From the NCBI GenBank assembly GCA_028876655.1, contig JAGWRA010000275.1, forward strand, positions 1-37,286: a stretch of DNA of 37,286 bases, in the 5' to 3' direction. The position numbers and the translations under genes are program-made. Below are positions 18,597-25,046 of the stretch, in pieces. Every line of letters begins with the position of its first letter. The first letter of the stretch is position 1. This stretch comes from Acidobacteriota bacterium. GTDB lineage: Bacteria; Acidobacteriota; Vicinamibacteria; Vicinamibacterales; CAVVIG01. The notes beneath the pieces are model-generated. The model saw only the letters and a program-made list of their open reading frames with translations, searched no databases and was not told where the DNA came from.

Positions 18597-19637
18597 ATGC
18601 CCCGTACCCGCTCCCTCGCCTGGTCGGAGCTGAAGATCGGCGCGCTGACCATCGTGGCGCTGTTCATCGCCGCCATGGCGATCTTCCTCGTGACCGGCGG
18701 CCGCGGCTTCTTCTGGCAGCAGTACCACCTGAAGACCCGCTTCGGCAACGTCGCCGGCCTGAAGCCCGGCTCGCCGGTCCGCCTGGCGGGCGTCGAGGTG
18801 GGCAGCGTGGACAGCGTGCAGTTGAACGGCCCGCAGGTCGACGTCTGGATGTCGGTGAACAACCGGTACCGGCCCGACATCACGACGGCCTCGGTGGCGA
18901 CGCTCGGGTCGGTGTCGCTGCTCGGCGAGAGCGCCGTCGACATCACGCCGTCGCGGGCGGGGCAGGCGATTCCCGACTGGGGCTACGTGACGCCGGGGGA
19001 GGCTCCCACCCAGATTGCCGATGTCACCACCCAGGCGAACCGGGGCCTCGAGCAGCTCAACGACGTCCTGAAAGGGATCCGCAACGGCCAGGGGACGATC
19101 GGCAAGCTGGTGACCGACGACCAGCTGTACCGGAACCTGAACGCCTTCGTCGCGGCCGCCCACGACGTCACCGCCCAACTGGCCGCCGGCAAGGGAAGCC
19201 TGGGCGAACTGCTGAAGAACCCGCAGACGGCCCGGTCGCTGCAGGCGTCGCTGCAGAATCTGGAGGCGGTCACGGCCCGGCTGAACGCGGGGCAGGGGAG
19301 CATCGGCCAGCTGCTGAAGGACGACTCGTTCGCCCGGTCGTTGACGGCGACCACGGGCAACCTGCGCACCCTGACGGGCGACCTGAAGGAGGGCAAGGGG
19401 ACGGCGGGCAAGCTGTTCACGGACGCGGCGCTCTACAACCGCCTGGATTCGTTGTCCTCCCGGCTGGACTCGCTCGTGGCGAACCTGAATGCCGGCGAGG
19501 GGACGGCCGGACAGTTGCTGAAAGATCGCCAGTTATATGAGAACATTAACCAGACGGTCACCGAGGTGCGCAACCTCGTGCAGGACATCCGCAAGGACCC
19601 GAAGAAGTTCCTGACCGTCCGGGTCAGCATTTTCTGA
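18597..19637 (+). CDS. mlaD: MlaD-like MCE protein with five 34-residue repeats
   Basis: This is the periplasmic substrate-binding subunit anchored in the inner membrane. An N-terminal membrane helix (LTIVALFIAAMAIFLV) is followed by the MCE domain (FGNVAGLKPGSPVRLAGVEVG to about residue 125). The remaining 200 residues contain five repeats of the type GxGTxGxLLxDxxLxxxL, with first Gly at residues 164, 198, 232, 266 and 300, exactly 34 apart, and mainly helical spacers. The protein ends DPKKFLTVRVSIF. It starts at ATG 18597 with GAGGAGGA 9 nt upstream, and 346 aa is long compared with about 180 for enterobacterial MlaD. The repeats could extend a hydrophobic tube or coiled coil across the periplasm (inference). 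It likely works with the adjacent MlaE and MlaF. Confidence 0.93.
   Translation: MPRTRSLAWSELKIGALTIVALFIAAMAIFLVTGGRGFFWQQYHLKTRFGNVAGLKPGSPVRLAGVEVGSVDSVQLNGPQVDVWMSVNNRYRPDITTASVATLGSVSLLGESAVDITPSRAGQAIPDWGYVTPGEAPTQIADVTTQANRGLEQLNDVLKGIRNGQGTIGKLVTDDQLYRNLNAFVAAAHDVTAQLAAGKGSLGELLKNPQTARSLQASLQNLEAVTARLNAGQGSIGQLLKDDSFARSLTATTGNLRTLTGDLKEGKGTAGKLFTDAALYNRLDSLSSRLDSLVANLNAGEGTAGQLLKDRQLYENINQTVTEVRNLVQDIRKDPKKFLTVRVSIF
19086..19595 (+). repeat. Five 102-bp coding repeats in mlaD
   Basis: Units begin at 19086, 19188, 19290, 19392 and 19494. Each encodes a glycine-rich turn (for example GQGTIG, GKGSLG, GQGSIG, GKGTAG, GEGTAG) followed by a helix. Spacing is exactly 102 nt, while the nucleotide sequences have diverged, so the periodicity is kept by selection on the protein. 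Confidence 0.75.
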
Positions 19638-19654
19638 GCGCTCGGAGCCGAGAC

Positions 19655-19676
19655 GGCCGTCCGGTCGCCGGCGGCC
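19655..19676 (+). terminator. Weak hairpin after mlaD
   Basis: GGCCGTCCGG and CCGGCGGCC pair around TCG, with one bulged T. No uridine run follows, and the ytxH-like ribosome-binding site begins shortly after, so it may attenuate rather than terminate. Confidence 0.3.
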
Positions 19677-19696
19677 CACGTTGAAGGAGGCGAACG

Positions 19697-20023
19697 ATGG
19701 CAAGGGAAGACGGCAGCGCAGGAACCGTGGTGCTGGCGTTCCTGCTCGGGGCCGTGAGCGGCGCCGCCGCGGCGCTGCTGCTCGCCCCGGTCACCGGCCG
19801 GGAAGCGCGCGGCTACATCAACGAGAAGGCGCGGCAGGGGCGGCAGCGGGCCGAGGAGGCGGCGCGGCAGGGGCGCGAGCTCTTCGACCAGGGACGCGAG
19901 CGGGCCACCGAGGCCGCCCGGCAGGGGCGGCAGATCATCGACCAGGGACGCGAGACGGTCGTCAACGCGATCGAGCGCGGCCGCGAGGCGTACCAGCAGG
20001 CGCGGGAAAAGGGGAACGCGTGA
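19697..20023 (+). CDS. YtxH-like small membrane protein with 18-residue helical repeats
   Basis: This 108-residue protein has one N-terminal membrane segment (VVLAFLLGAVSGAAAALLLAP), then TGREARGYINEKA and a long charged helix. The segment order TM, then P(V/x)TGxExR, is that of YtxH-domain proteins, whose function is poorly known and often stress-linked. The tail is built from 18-residue units: AARQGRELFDQGRERATE, AARQGRQIIDQGRETVVN, then a weaker AIERGREAYQQAREKGNA. It starts at ATG 19697 after GAAGGAGG. The TGA overlaps the next gene's GTG (GTGA). Its position after mlaD suggests an envelope role, possibly scaffolding, which is inference only. Confidence 0.75.
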   Translation: MAREDGSAGTVVLAFLLGAVSGAAAALLLAPVTGREARGYINEKARQGRQRAEEAARQGRELFDQGRERATEAARQGRQIIDQGRETVVNAIERGREAYQQAREKGNA

Positions 20024-20439
20024 GCGCTGAGGTGGTGTTTCTCGCCGCCATCGCGGCCGCCACGGTCATCATGGCCGCCATCCAGATCGGCGCGATCATC
20101 TACGCCGGGCGGATGGCGCGGCGGGTCGAGCGGCTGGTGGATCGGGTCGAGCAGGACCTGCAGCCGCTGTTCGGGAGCCTCACGGAGATCGCCCGTGACG
20201 CCACCCGGGCCAGCACGCTGGCCGTCGCGCAGGTGGAGCGCGCCGACCAGCTGTTCGCCGATCTGTCGCAGCGGCTCACGCAGACGGTCGCGGCGCTGCA
20301 GGCCACGATCCTGGGACCCGCCCGCGAGGGGCGGGCGCTCATCTACGGCCTGCGTGCGGCGTTCGCGGCGGTCCGTTCGATGCGCGACGATGGGCGATCG
20401 CGCGGCCGCAGCGACGACGAGGACGCGCTGTTCATCTGA
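20020..20439 (+). CDS. DUF948-like small membrane protein
   Basis: This 139-residue protein starts at GTG 20020, overlapping the YtxH-like stop, with AAAAGGGGA as the ribosome-binding sequence. An N-terminal membrane helix (VVFLAAIAAATVIMAAIQIGAIIYAG) is followed by an amphipathic helix VERLVDRVEQDLQPLFGSLTEIARDATRA and a second one with QVERADQLFADLSQRLTQTVAAL. This helix-after-TM organisation is that of DUF948 proteins, which commonly neighbour YtxH genes. The C-terminus is Arg/Asp-rich (DDGRSRGRSDDEDALFI). The ORF-track version starting at 19681 is an extension through the YtxH gene in another frame. No enzymatic motif is seen. Confidence 0.7.
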   Translation: MSAEVVFLAAIAAATVIMAAIQIGAIIYAGRMARRVERLVDRVEQDLQPLFGSLTEIARDATRASTLAVAQVERADQLFADLSQRLTQTVAALQATILGPAREGRALIYGLRAAFAAVRSMRDDGRSRGRSDDEDALFI

Positions 20440-20489
20440 TCGTCCGGGCTCGATCGCGTCCGGGGCGTGCCTGAACTCGTCGTCCGTCG

Positions 20490-20519
20490 TTGACGTGAAG
20501 GGCGTGCCGGTGATAGAAC
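20490..20519 (+). promoter_or_regulatory. Probable sigma70-type promoter of the secreted hypothetical gene
   Basis: TTGACG (20490-20495, five of six) is followed after 18 nt by TAGAAC (20514-20519, four of six). TGA immediately before the -10 gives an extended -10 motif. Transcription would start near 20526, about 47 nt before the ATG. Confidence 0.5.
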
Positions 20520-20572
20520 CGTTGCCACAGCTCAGCTGATCGTCCTGATCAACCCCGGAGGAGGGGGCCGAC

Positions 20573-21133
20573 ATGAGACGCTGTGGTCGCCCGATGTACG
20601 CAGGCTCGTTCATCGTGGCCGTACTGGCATGGTTATGCACGGCCGGTCCTGCTGCCGCCCAGAACGCCCAATCCCCAGCGGCAGCCAAGAGCCTCGTCTC
20701 GGCGCTCGATCAGGCCAAGCTGCAGGCCATCGCCGCGGCCGACCCCGCCAACCCCGGCGTCTACGTCGCCGCGCTCTACTACCCCGGTGCCGAACTCCTC
20801 GTGGTCCAGGCGAAGTACTCGGCGCCGGCCGCGATGGAGGCCACGCTCGCCAGCAAGGACTACCGCGAAGCCTACGTCGACCTGAACGGGGCGGCCGAGC
20901 CCGGCACGAAGATCTTCATCGAGGATCTCAAGGCCGACGGGCTGAACGCCAACCCGGGGAACGACCAGCCGTTCGACTCCTACGACGCCGGGACGCAGCA
21001 CGCGCAGTTCAACCACGACTGGAAGGCGCAGAAGATGTCGGAAGACCAGTACAAGAAGATCTTCCAGACCGCCGACCAGCAGTACGAGCACATGCTGACC
21101 GTGCTGCTCGGCGCGCTGAAGAAGCCGTCCTAG
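20573..21133 (+). CDS. Secreted hypothetical protein
   Basis: This 186-residue protein has a clear signal peptide: basic MRRCGRPM, hydrophobic FIVAVLAWLC and cleavage after GPAAA (AQNAQ). The mature part contains LVSALDQAKLQAIAA, VYVAALYYPGAELLVVQAKY and a C-terminal helix with QYKKIFQTADQQYEHMLTVLLGAL. I do not recognise a family. The only Cys residues are in the signal region, and there is no lipobox. The alpha/beta-looking middle (LLVVQAKYSAPAAMEATLASKDYREAYVDL) might be a small ligand-binding domain, but that is a guess. It starts at ATG 20573 behind GGAGGAGGGGG and has its own promoter candidate. It converges on the tRNA-Val gene and appears monocistronic. Confidence 0.75.
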   Translation: MRRCGRPMYAGSFIVAVLAWLCTAGPAAAQNAQSPAAAKSLVSALDQAKLQAIAAADPANPGVYVAALYYPGAELLVVQAKYSAPAAMEATLASKDYREAYVDLNGAAEPGTKIFIEDLKADGLNANPGNDQPFDSYDAGTQHAQFNHDWKAQKMSEDQYKKIFQTADQQYEHMLTVLLGALKKPS

Positions 21134-21161
21134 AGGCGCGAGGCGTGAGGCGGGAGAAGGT

Positions 21162-21236
21162 TGGTGGGCGCTAGTGGATTCGAACCACTGACCCCCGCCG
21201 TGTGAAGGCGATGCTCTACCACTGAGCCAAGCGCCC
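21162..21236 (-). tRNA. tRNA-Val (anticodon CAC)
   Basis: On the minus strand the cloverleaf is complete. The acceptor GGGCGCT pairs with AGCGCCC over 7 bp. The D arm is GCTC-AGTGGTAGA-GC. The anticodon stem TCGCC/GGCGG surrounds loop TTCACAC with anticodon CAC. The T arm AGTGG-TTCGAAT-CCACT is canonical. Discriminator A is followed by an encoded CCA. A reverse-direction peptide of the WLSGRASPSHGGG type in the ORF track is the classic false ORF across such a gene. Confidence 0.97.
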
Positions 21237-21253
21237 AACCAGACAACCCGACA

Positions 21254-21259
21254 AGTGTA
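21254..21259 (-). promoter_or_regulatory. Possible -10 box for tRNA-Val
   Basis: TACACT on the minus strand ends 18 nt before the tRNA 5' end, matching four of six consensus bases. That would give a short leader removed by RNase P. The -35 region is not recognisable. Confidence 0.35.
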
Positions 21260-21316
21260 CCGCAAATCACACGCGCCCGGCAATCCCGCCCGGCGGATCG
21301 GACGCGGATCCGTCCC

Positions 21317-21832
21317 TCACGGCGTCAGCACCCGGATGTCCGGGAGGTTCCGGTAGCGCTCGTCGAAGTCCAGTCCGTAGCCGACGACGAAGCAGTCGGG
21401 GATCGTGAAGCCCACACAATCGACGTCGACCGGCACCTGCCGGCGTGACGGCTTGTCCAGCAGCGTCACCGTGCGGAGCGACCGTGGGGCGCGCGAGCGG
21501 ACGACCTGTTGCAGGACCTGCAGCGTCAAACCGGTGTCCACGATGTCCTCCACGAGCACGACGTCACGGCCGGTGACGGTGGCGTCCAGATCCCGGACCA
21601 GTTCCACCTCGCCCGACGACACCGTCCCCGACCGGTAGCTGGCGGCCGCCAGGAAGTCGACCGTCACCGGTCCCTCCATCGCGCGGACCAGATCCGCCAG
21701 GAAGACGAAGGCCCCCTTCAGGACGCCGACCAGGTGGATCGGCTCGCGGGCGTTGCGCTCGAGGTCGGCCGCCAGCTCGCGCACGCGAACCTGGATCTGC
21801 CCGGCCGTCAGCAGGACGTAATCGATGGGCAT
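21317..21832 (-). CDS. hpt: Hypoxanthine phosphoribosyltransferase
   Basis: This purine salvage enzyme makes IMP or GMP from hypoxanthine or guanine and PRPP in the cytoplasm. The 171-residue protein has the PRPP-binding motif DVVLVEDIVDTGLTL, the N-terminal LVGVLKGAFVFLADL loop, VDFLAAASYRSGT for the flexible loop, and the purine-contacting VGYGLDFDERYRNLPDI. Start ATG 21832 (MPIDYVLLTAGQI) gives standard length; the 469-aa ORF-track line is an antisense extension through deoC. The gene is divergent from deoC, sharing a 75-bp intergenic region with a symmetric -10 element. It is not fused to tilS or ftsH, its frequent neighbours elsewhere. Confidence 0.95.
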   Translation of the reverse strand: MPIDYVLLTAGQIQVRVRELAADLERNAREPIHLVGVLKGAFVFLADLVRAMEGPVTVDFLAAASYRSGTVSSGEVELVRDLDATVTGRDVVLVEDIVDTGLTLQVLQQVVRSRAPRSLRTVTLLDKPSRRQVPVDVDCVGFTIPDCFVVGYGLDFDERYRNLPDIRVLTP

Positions 21833-21876
21833 CGGGAGTCGTGTGCCGGACCGCCGTGGCCGGACGGCCCGCAGCG

Positions 21877-21883
21877 TATCATA
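21877..21883. promoter_or_regulatory. Symmetric -10 element TATCATA shared by hpt and deoC
   Basis: On the plus strand TATCAT (21877-21882) and on the minus strand TATGAT (21883-21878) each match TATAAT at five of six positions, and they overlap. Leaders would be about 18-20 nt for deoC and 39 nt for hpt. Such near-palindromic TATNATA boxes are known to drive divergent transcription in bacteria. Confidence 0.5.
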
Positions 21884-21907
21884 GCCGGCGGGACGGAGGG
21901 GTTGAGG

Positions 21908-22741
21908 GTGACCGGCGAGCAACTCGAGGCGACGATCGAGCGGGTGACCCGGCGGCTGCGGGCGGACGTGGGACGCGACTGGTGCCCCTGCCACGCGCTC
22001 CCGCGCGGGCGCTGCCCCGGAACGGAGCAGACGGCCGGTGGCCAGTCGATCGAGGCGCCGACCGCCGCCGGGCTGGCGCGGCTGATCGACCACACACTCC
22101 TCCGGCCCGAGGCGGCGAGGCCGGACATCGTCAGGCTCTGCCAGGAAGGACTGGCCTTCGCGTTCGCGACCGTCTGTGTCAATCCGTGGTGGGTGCCGGA
22201 AGCGGCGGCCCGGCTGGCCGGGTCGCCGGTCGGGGTCTGCGCCGTGGTCGGCTTCCCCCTGGGGGCGCTGCCGCCGGCCCTGAAGCGCCAGGAAGCAGCC
22301 GCGGTGCTCGGTGACGGGGCCAGCGAGGTGGACATGGTCGTCAATCTGGGCGCCGTGAAGTCCGGCGAGTGGCCGGTCGTCTGTGCCGAGATCGAGGCGG
22401 TGGTGGCGGAGGCCGCCCGCCATGGCGCCCTGGTGAAAGTGATCCTGGAAACGGCGCTTCTCGGGCTGGAGGAGAAGATTGCCGTGGCGCTGGTGGCGCG
22501 GGGGGCCGGTGCGTCGTTCGTCAAGACCTCGACCGGGTTCGGTCCGGGCGGCGCGACGGTCGACGACGTGCGACTGCTGCGGCGGGTGGTCGGATCGGCG
22601 ATGGGGGTGAAGGCCTCCGGCGGCATCCGTGATGCATCCCATGCGGCGGCCCTGCTCGATGCAGGGGCGACGCGACTGGGGACGAGCGCCGGGATGGTGA
22701 TCGTCCGCGAGTGGGAGGTCGCGCAAGGCCGATCGCAGTGA
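21908..22741 (+). CDS. deoC: Deoxyribose-phosphate aldolase with N-terminal helical and Cys-rich extension
   Basis: DeoC cleaves 2-deoxyribose 5-phosphate to acetaldehyde and glyceraldehyde 3-phosphate by Schiff-base chemistry. In the barrel, LIDHTLLRPEA opens the domain, ASEVDMVVNLGAVKSG holds the catalytic Asp, VKTSTGFGPGGAT holds the Schiff-base Lys, and GVKASGGIRD the second Lys. The 277-residue length includes about 50 extra N-terminal residues. These comprise an amphipathic helix EQLEATIERVTRRLRADVG, a CPCHALPRGRC cluster, then a linker. GTG 21908 lies 7 nt after GGAGGGG and supports this longer start. The helix has hydrophobics at residues 6, 10, 13, 17 and 21, as in microcompartment targeting peptides (inference). 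It is divergent from hpt. Confidence 0.94.
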   Translation: MTGEQLEATIERVTRRLRADVGRDWCPCHALPRGRCPGTEQTAGGQSIEAPTAAGLARLIDHTLLRPEAARPDIVRLCQEGLAFAFATVCVNPWWVPEAAARLAGSPVGVCAVVGFPLGALPPALKRQEAAAVLGDGASEVDMVVNLGAVKSGEWPVVCAEIEAVVAEAARHGALVKVILETALLGLEEKIAVALVARGAGASFVKTSTGFGPGGATVDDVRLLRRVVGSAMGVKASGGIRDASHAAALLDAGATRLGTSAGMVIVREWEVAQGRSQ

Positions 22742-22794
22742 CGAGGTGGAGAGTGGATGACAGAATTGTCGCCCGAAAAGCGCCGCGTGATCGC

Positions 22795-22823
22795 TTTACT
22801 TCACCCGGCAGGGCAGCTAGCAT
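22795..22823 (+). promoter_or_regulatory. Possible promoter for the 91-residue basic protein
   Basis: TTTACT (22795-22800) and TAGCAT (22818-22823) are spaced by 17 nt, each matching four of six consensus bases. GCATGT occurs three times at 22820, 22832 and 22862 and might be an operator repeat, though it is short. The position implies translation from 22904, not from the ORF-track ATG at 22757. Confidence 0.4.
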
Positions 22824-22903
22824 GTCGGATAGCATGTGAATCTTATGCGCGACCGGATTCGGCATGTCACCCGGCTCATTGGCGATCGTCAGGAGGCATC
22901 TTA

Positions 22904-23179
22904 GTGGCGGATCTCAATCGCGAGCAGTTACATCGGCTGGCCCGGCTCGGGGCCGAAGCGAGATTGCAGGAGCTTCGTCGGGAGGAACTGGCCATCCGTC
23001 AGGCGTTTCCTGAGTTGTTCAAGTCAGGGCCGCGCGGTCAGAAGGCGGCGCCGGCCGGACAGACGACGGTCAGGAAGCGGCGTTACCGGATGTCAGCGGA
23101 GCAGAAGAAGGCCGTCTCGGAGCGGATGCGGAAGTATTGGGCCGCACGCCGGCGTCAGAAGGACAAGGCCGCGAAGTAA
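22904..23179 (+). CDS. Small basic hypothetical protein
   Basis: This 91-residue protein starts at GTG 22904, 7 nt after a perfect AGGAGG. It is helix-rich and strongly basic: NREQLHRLARLGAEARLQELRREELAIRQAFPEL, then a Gly/Pro/Ala linker (KSGPRGQKAAPAG) and RKRRYRMSAEQKKAVSERMRKYWAARR. The final MSA-x-K-x-x-x-S-x-x-M-x-x-x-W-A-x-x-R pattern is one I know from small bacterial proteins suspected to bind nucleic acid, so a nucleoid- or RNA-binding role is plausible but unproven. It is followed by a 12-bp hairpin. It is preceded by deoC (same strand, 162 nt), probably with its own promoter. Confidence 0.7.
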   Translation: MADLNREQLHRLARLGAEARLQELRREELAIRQAFPELFKSGPRGQKAAPAGQTTVRKRRYRMSAEQKKAVSERMRKYWAARRRQKDKAAK

Positions 23180-23201
23180 TCGGCGCGCGGCGGCCAACCG
23201 A

Positions 23202-23228
23202 GCGGCCACTGGTGCAACCGGTGGCCGC
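23202..23228 (+). terminator. Hairpin terminator after the basic small protein
   Basis: GCGGCCACTGGT pairs with ACCGGTGGCCGC around GCA, 12 bp with one U-G wobble. CCCCTCC follows, so there is no uridine tract. Confidence 0.6.
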
Positions 23229-23377
23229 CCCCTCCTGGAACCACCCCACGAACCCAGTGCAATCGCCGGGCTTCTCGCGTAAGATAGCCTGCAATTCACG
23301 AATGCAAAAGTGTGCAGGACGGCTGCCCGAATGGACGCAGGATCGTCAGGGTATCTGCTGTCGAGTGGACGGATGAC

Positions 23378-23611
23378 ATGGCACGGATGATCGTGCGGCG
23401 TGGCTGCCTCGATACCTTCGAGCGTCTGCGCCGGATGTTCGTCGAGGATCCCGAAATAGAGGTCGTGTGGGACCGGAGGGTAGGGGACCGCCGCGCGGGC
23501 GAACGCCGGCGCGGGTCCAGGCCGGGCTCCCGGGACCGTCGCCAGTCCGACCGCCGCACCATCCCACCCCAGAGCTGGCTCGCGCTCGACTTCCTCGTCG
23601 CGCGGGACTGA
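23378..23611 (+). CDS. Small Arg-rich hypothetical protein with DRR repeats
   Basis: This 77-residue reading starts at ATG 23378 (GGACGGA upstream); an upstream Met at 23312 is possible but less likely. The N-terminal part (MIVRRGCLDTFERLRRMFVEDPEIEVVWDRR) looks like a compact helix-strand unit. The middle is Arg-dense with DRR/ERR spacing (VGDRRAGERRRGSRPGSRDRRQSDRR), ending with PPQSWLALDFLVARD. Proteins with this RR-x-x-DRR pattern occur as unknowns in Acidobacteriota. TAAGAT at 23281 may be a weak -10 box. It converges on the HD-GYP regulator with a 21-nt gap. Compositional bias makes a chance frame possible, so confidence is moderate. Confidence 0.55.
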   Translation: MARMIVRRGCLDTFERLRRMFVEDPEIEVVWDRRVGDRRAGERRRGSRPGSRDRRQSDRRTIPPQSWLALDFLVARD

Positions 23612-23632
23612 GCGACACTCGGTCTCCGTCCG

Positions 23633-24649
23633 CTATCCCCGGTAGGCGGGACGCACCCGCCACCCCAGATCCTCCAGCGCGCCCGTCCGGATCAGCTCGA
23701 TGAAGTGTTCGACGAGGTCGTGCTGCCGCCAGCCGACCCGCACCTCCTCGCGCAGGGTCTCGAAGCCCCGTTCCGCCGGCCAGGCCCCCTTGTACGGCCG
23801 CGCGGTGGTGACGGCGTCGTAGCAGTCGACGATGCCCATGATCTGGGCGAGCAGGGGGACGTCGGTGGCCACGAGGCGATCGGGATAGCCGCTGCCGTCC
23901 AGGTGTTCGTGATGCGAGCGGACGATGGGGCGGACGCGGCGGAGGACGCGCAGTTCGCCACACAGCCGTTCACCCACGACGGGATGCTCCTGCATGATCG
24001 CCCGCTCCTCGGCCGTCAGCGGGCCCGGCTTGAGCAGGATGGCGTCGGGAACGCCGATCTTACCCAGATCGTGCAGAAACGCCCCGCGGCGCAGTGCGGC
24101 GACATCCTCGTCGGGAAGACGCAGCGAGCGTCCCAGGGCGGTCGCATACTCAGACAGCCGGAGGCAGTGACCGTCGGTGTACCGGTCGCGCGCCTCGACC
24201 GTGAGGGCGAGGCTCAGGATGACGGCCTCGGCCGAATCGAGCTCGTCGGTGAAGCGCTTCAGCCGCACGAGCGATCGCACGCGGGCCCGGAGTTCGTGCG
24301 AGTTCACGGGCTTGGTCAGGAAGTCGTCGGCGCCGGCCTCGATCCCGCGGATGCGATCGGCCCGCTCCTGCAGGGCCGTGACGAGGACGACTGGAATCAG
24401 CCGTGTCGCCGGACTCTGCTTCAGTTGCCGGCAGACCTCGAAGCCGCTCAGCCCGGGCATGACGATGTCGAGCAGGACGACGTCGGGGGGATCGTGCTGG
24501 ACGATCTCCAGGGCCGCTTCGCCGCCCGTGGCGGTGCGGACCTCGTAGCCGTCCTTCACCAGAAACGCCGCGAACAGTTCCAGATTGGCCGGCACATCGT
24601 CGACGACGAGAATGCAGCCGGCAGAGGGAGTAGGGACGGGGACAGGCAT
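23633..24649 (-). CDS. Response regulator with HD-GYP phosphodiesterase domain (RpfG-like)
   Basis: This 338-residue protein has a receiver domain at about 10-130, with acidic pocket VVDD, phospho-acceptor Asp61 in DVVLLDIVMPG and conserved Lys in LTKPVN. An HD-GYP domain follows: HDLGKIGVPDAILLKPG, EHPVVG, HHEHLDGSGYPD and DCYDAVTTARPYKG. HD-GYP enzymes hydrolyse cyclic di-GMP, so phosphorylation of the receiver probably tunes c-di-GMP turnover. All the HD and GYP signature residues are present, so it should be active. No sensor kinase or GGDEF gene lies nearby, so its partner is elsewhere. It starts at ATG 24649, and the 260 bp upstream to tRNA-Gly shows nothing recognisable. Confidence 0.94.
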   Translation of the reverse strand: MPVPVPTPSAGCILVVDDVPANLELFAAFLVKDGYEVRTATGGEAALEIVQHDPPDVVLLDIVMPGLSGFEVCRQLKQSPATRLIPVVLVTALQERADRIRGIEAGADDFLTKPVNSHELRARVRSLVRLKRFTDELDSAEAVILSLALTVEARDRYTDGHCLRLSEYATALGRSLRLPDEDVAALRRGAFLHDLGKIGVPDAILLKPGPLTAEERAIMQEHPVVGERLCGELRVLRRVRPIVRSHHEHLDGSGYPDRLVATDVPLLAQIMGIVDCYDAVTTARPYKGAWPAERGFETLREEVRVGWRQHDLVEHFIELIRTGALEDLGWRVRPAYRG

Positions 24650-24909
24650 TTGTTACACGAACGCGTGACGTGGGTCGGACAGGCGGCCGCCGAACCGCTT
24701 CTGTTCGAGGAGAGGATCCAAGCTCCGTACCAGTACCGGAGTCCGGATCTGGCTGGAAGCCGGGCCGGTGGCGCGAGTGCGGGCTGCGCGGTCGTACGGA
24801 TCCGGCGGATGGATGTCGGTTTCGTCGGTACGCCGTGCACGCGTGCGCAGAACCGCGCGGGCTCAGACAGGAGGGACGGACGGGCGTTGGAGGAGCGGCC
24901 GGGAATGAG

Positions 24910-24984
<75 letters not shown>

Positions 24985-25004
24985 CCGGCCGACGTGCAGC
25001 CGCC

Positions 25005-25013
25005 ATTCTATCA
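25005..25013 (-). promoter_or_regulatory. Extended -10 promoter of tRNA-Gly
   Basis: TGATAGAAT on the minus strand combines TGN with TAGAAT (five of six), ending 20 nt before the tRNA. It lies directly after the hairpin that closes the mutase transcript, so the tRNA is likely expressed on its own. Confidence 0.5.
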
Positions 25014-25016
25014 GAT

Positions 25017-25041
25017 CCGGCCCGGCCCACGCCCGGGCCGG
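25017..25041 (-). terminator. Perfect 9-bp GC hairpin after the phosphohexomutase gene
   Basis: CCGGCCCGG (25017-25025 on plus) pairs with CCGGGCCGG (25033-25041) around a 7-nt loop, 5 nt past the stop of the mutase. It has no uridine tract. Confidence 0.6.
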
Positions 25042-25046
25042 CGGCC

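Noticed and set aside
20633-21283. ORF containing WLSGRASPSHGGGQWFEST
   Set aside because: It reads through the tRNA-Val gene and is the classic tRNA-derived artefact.
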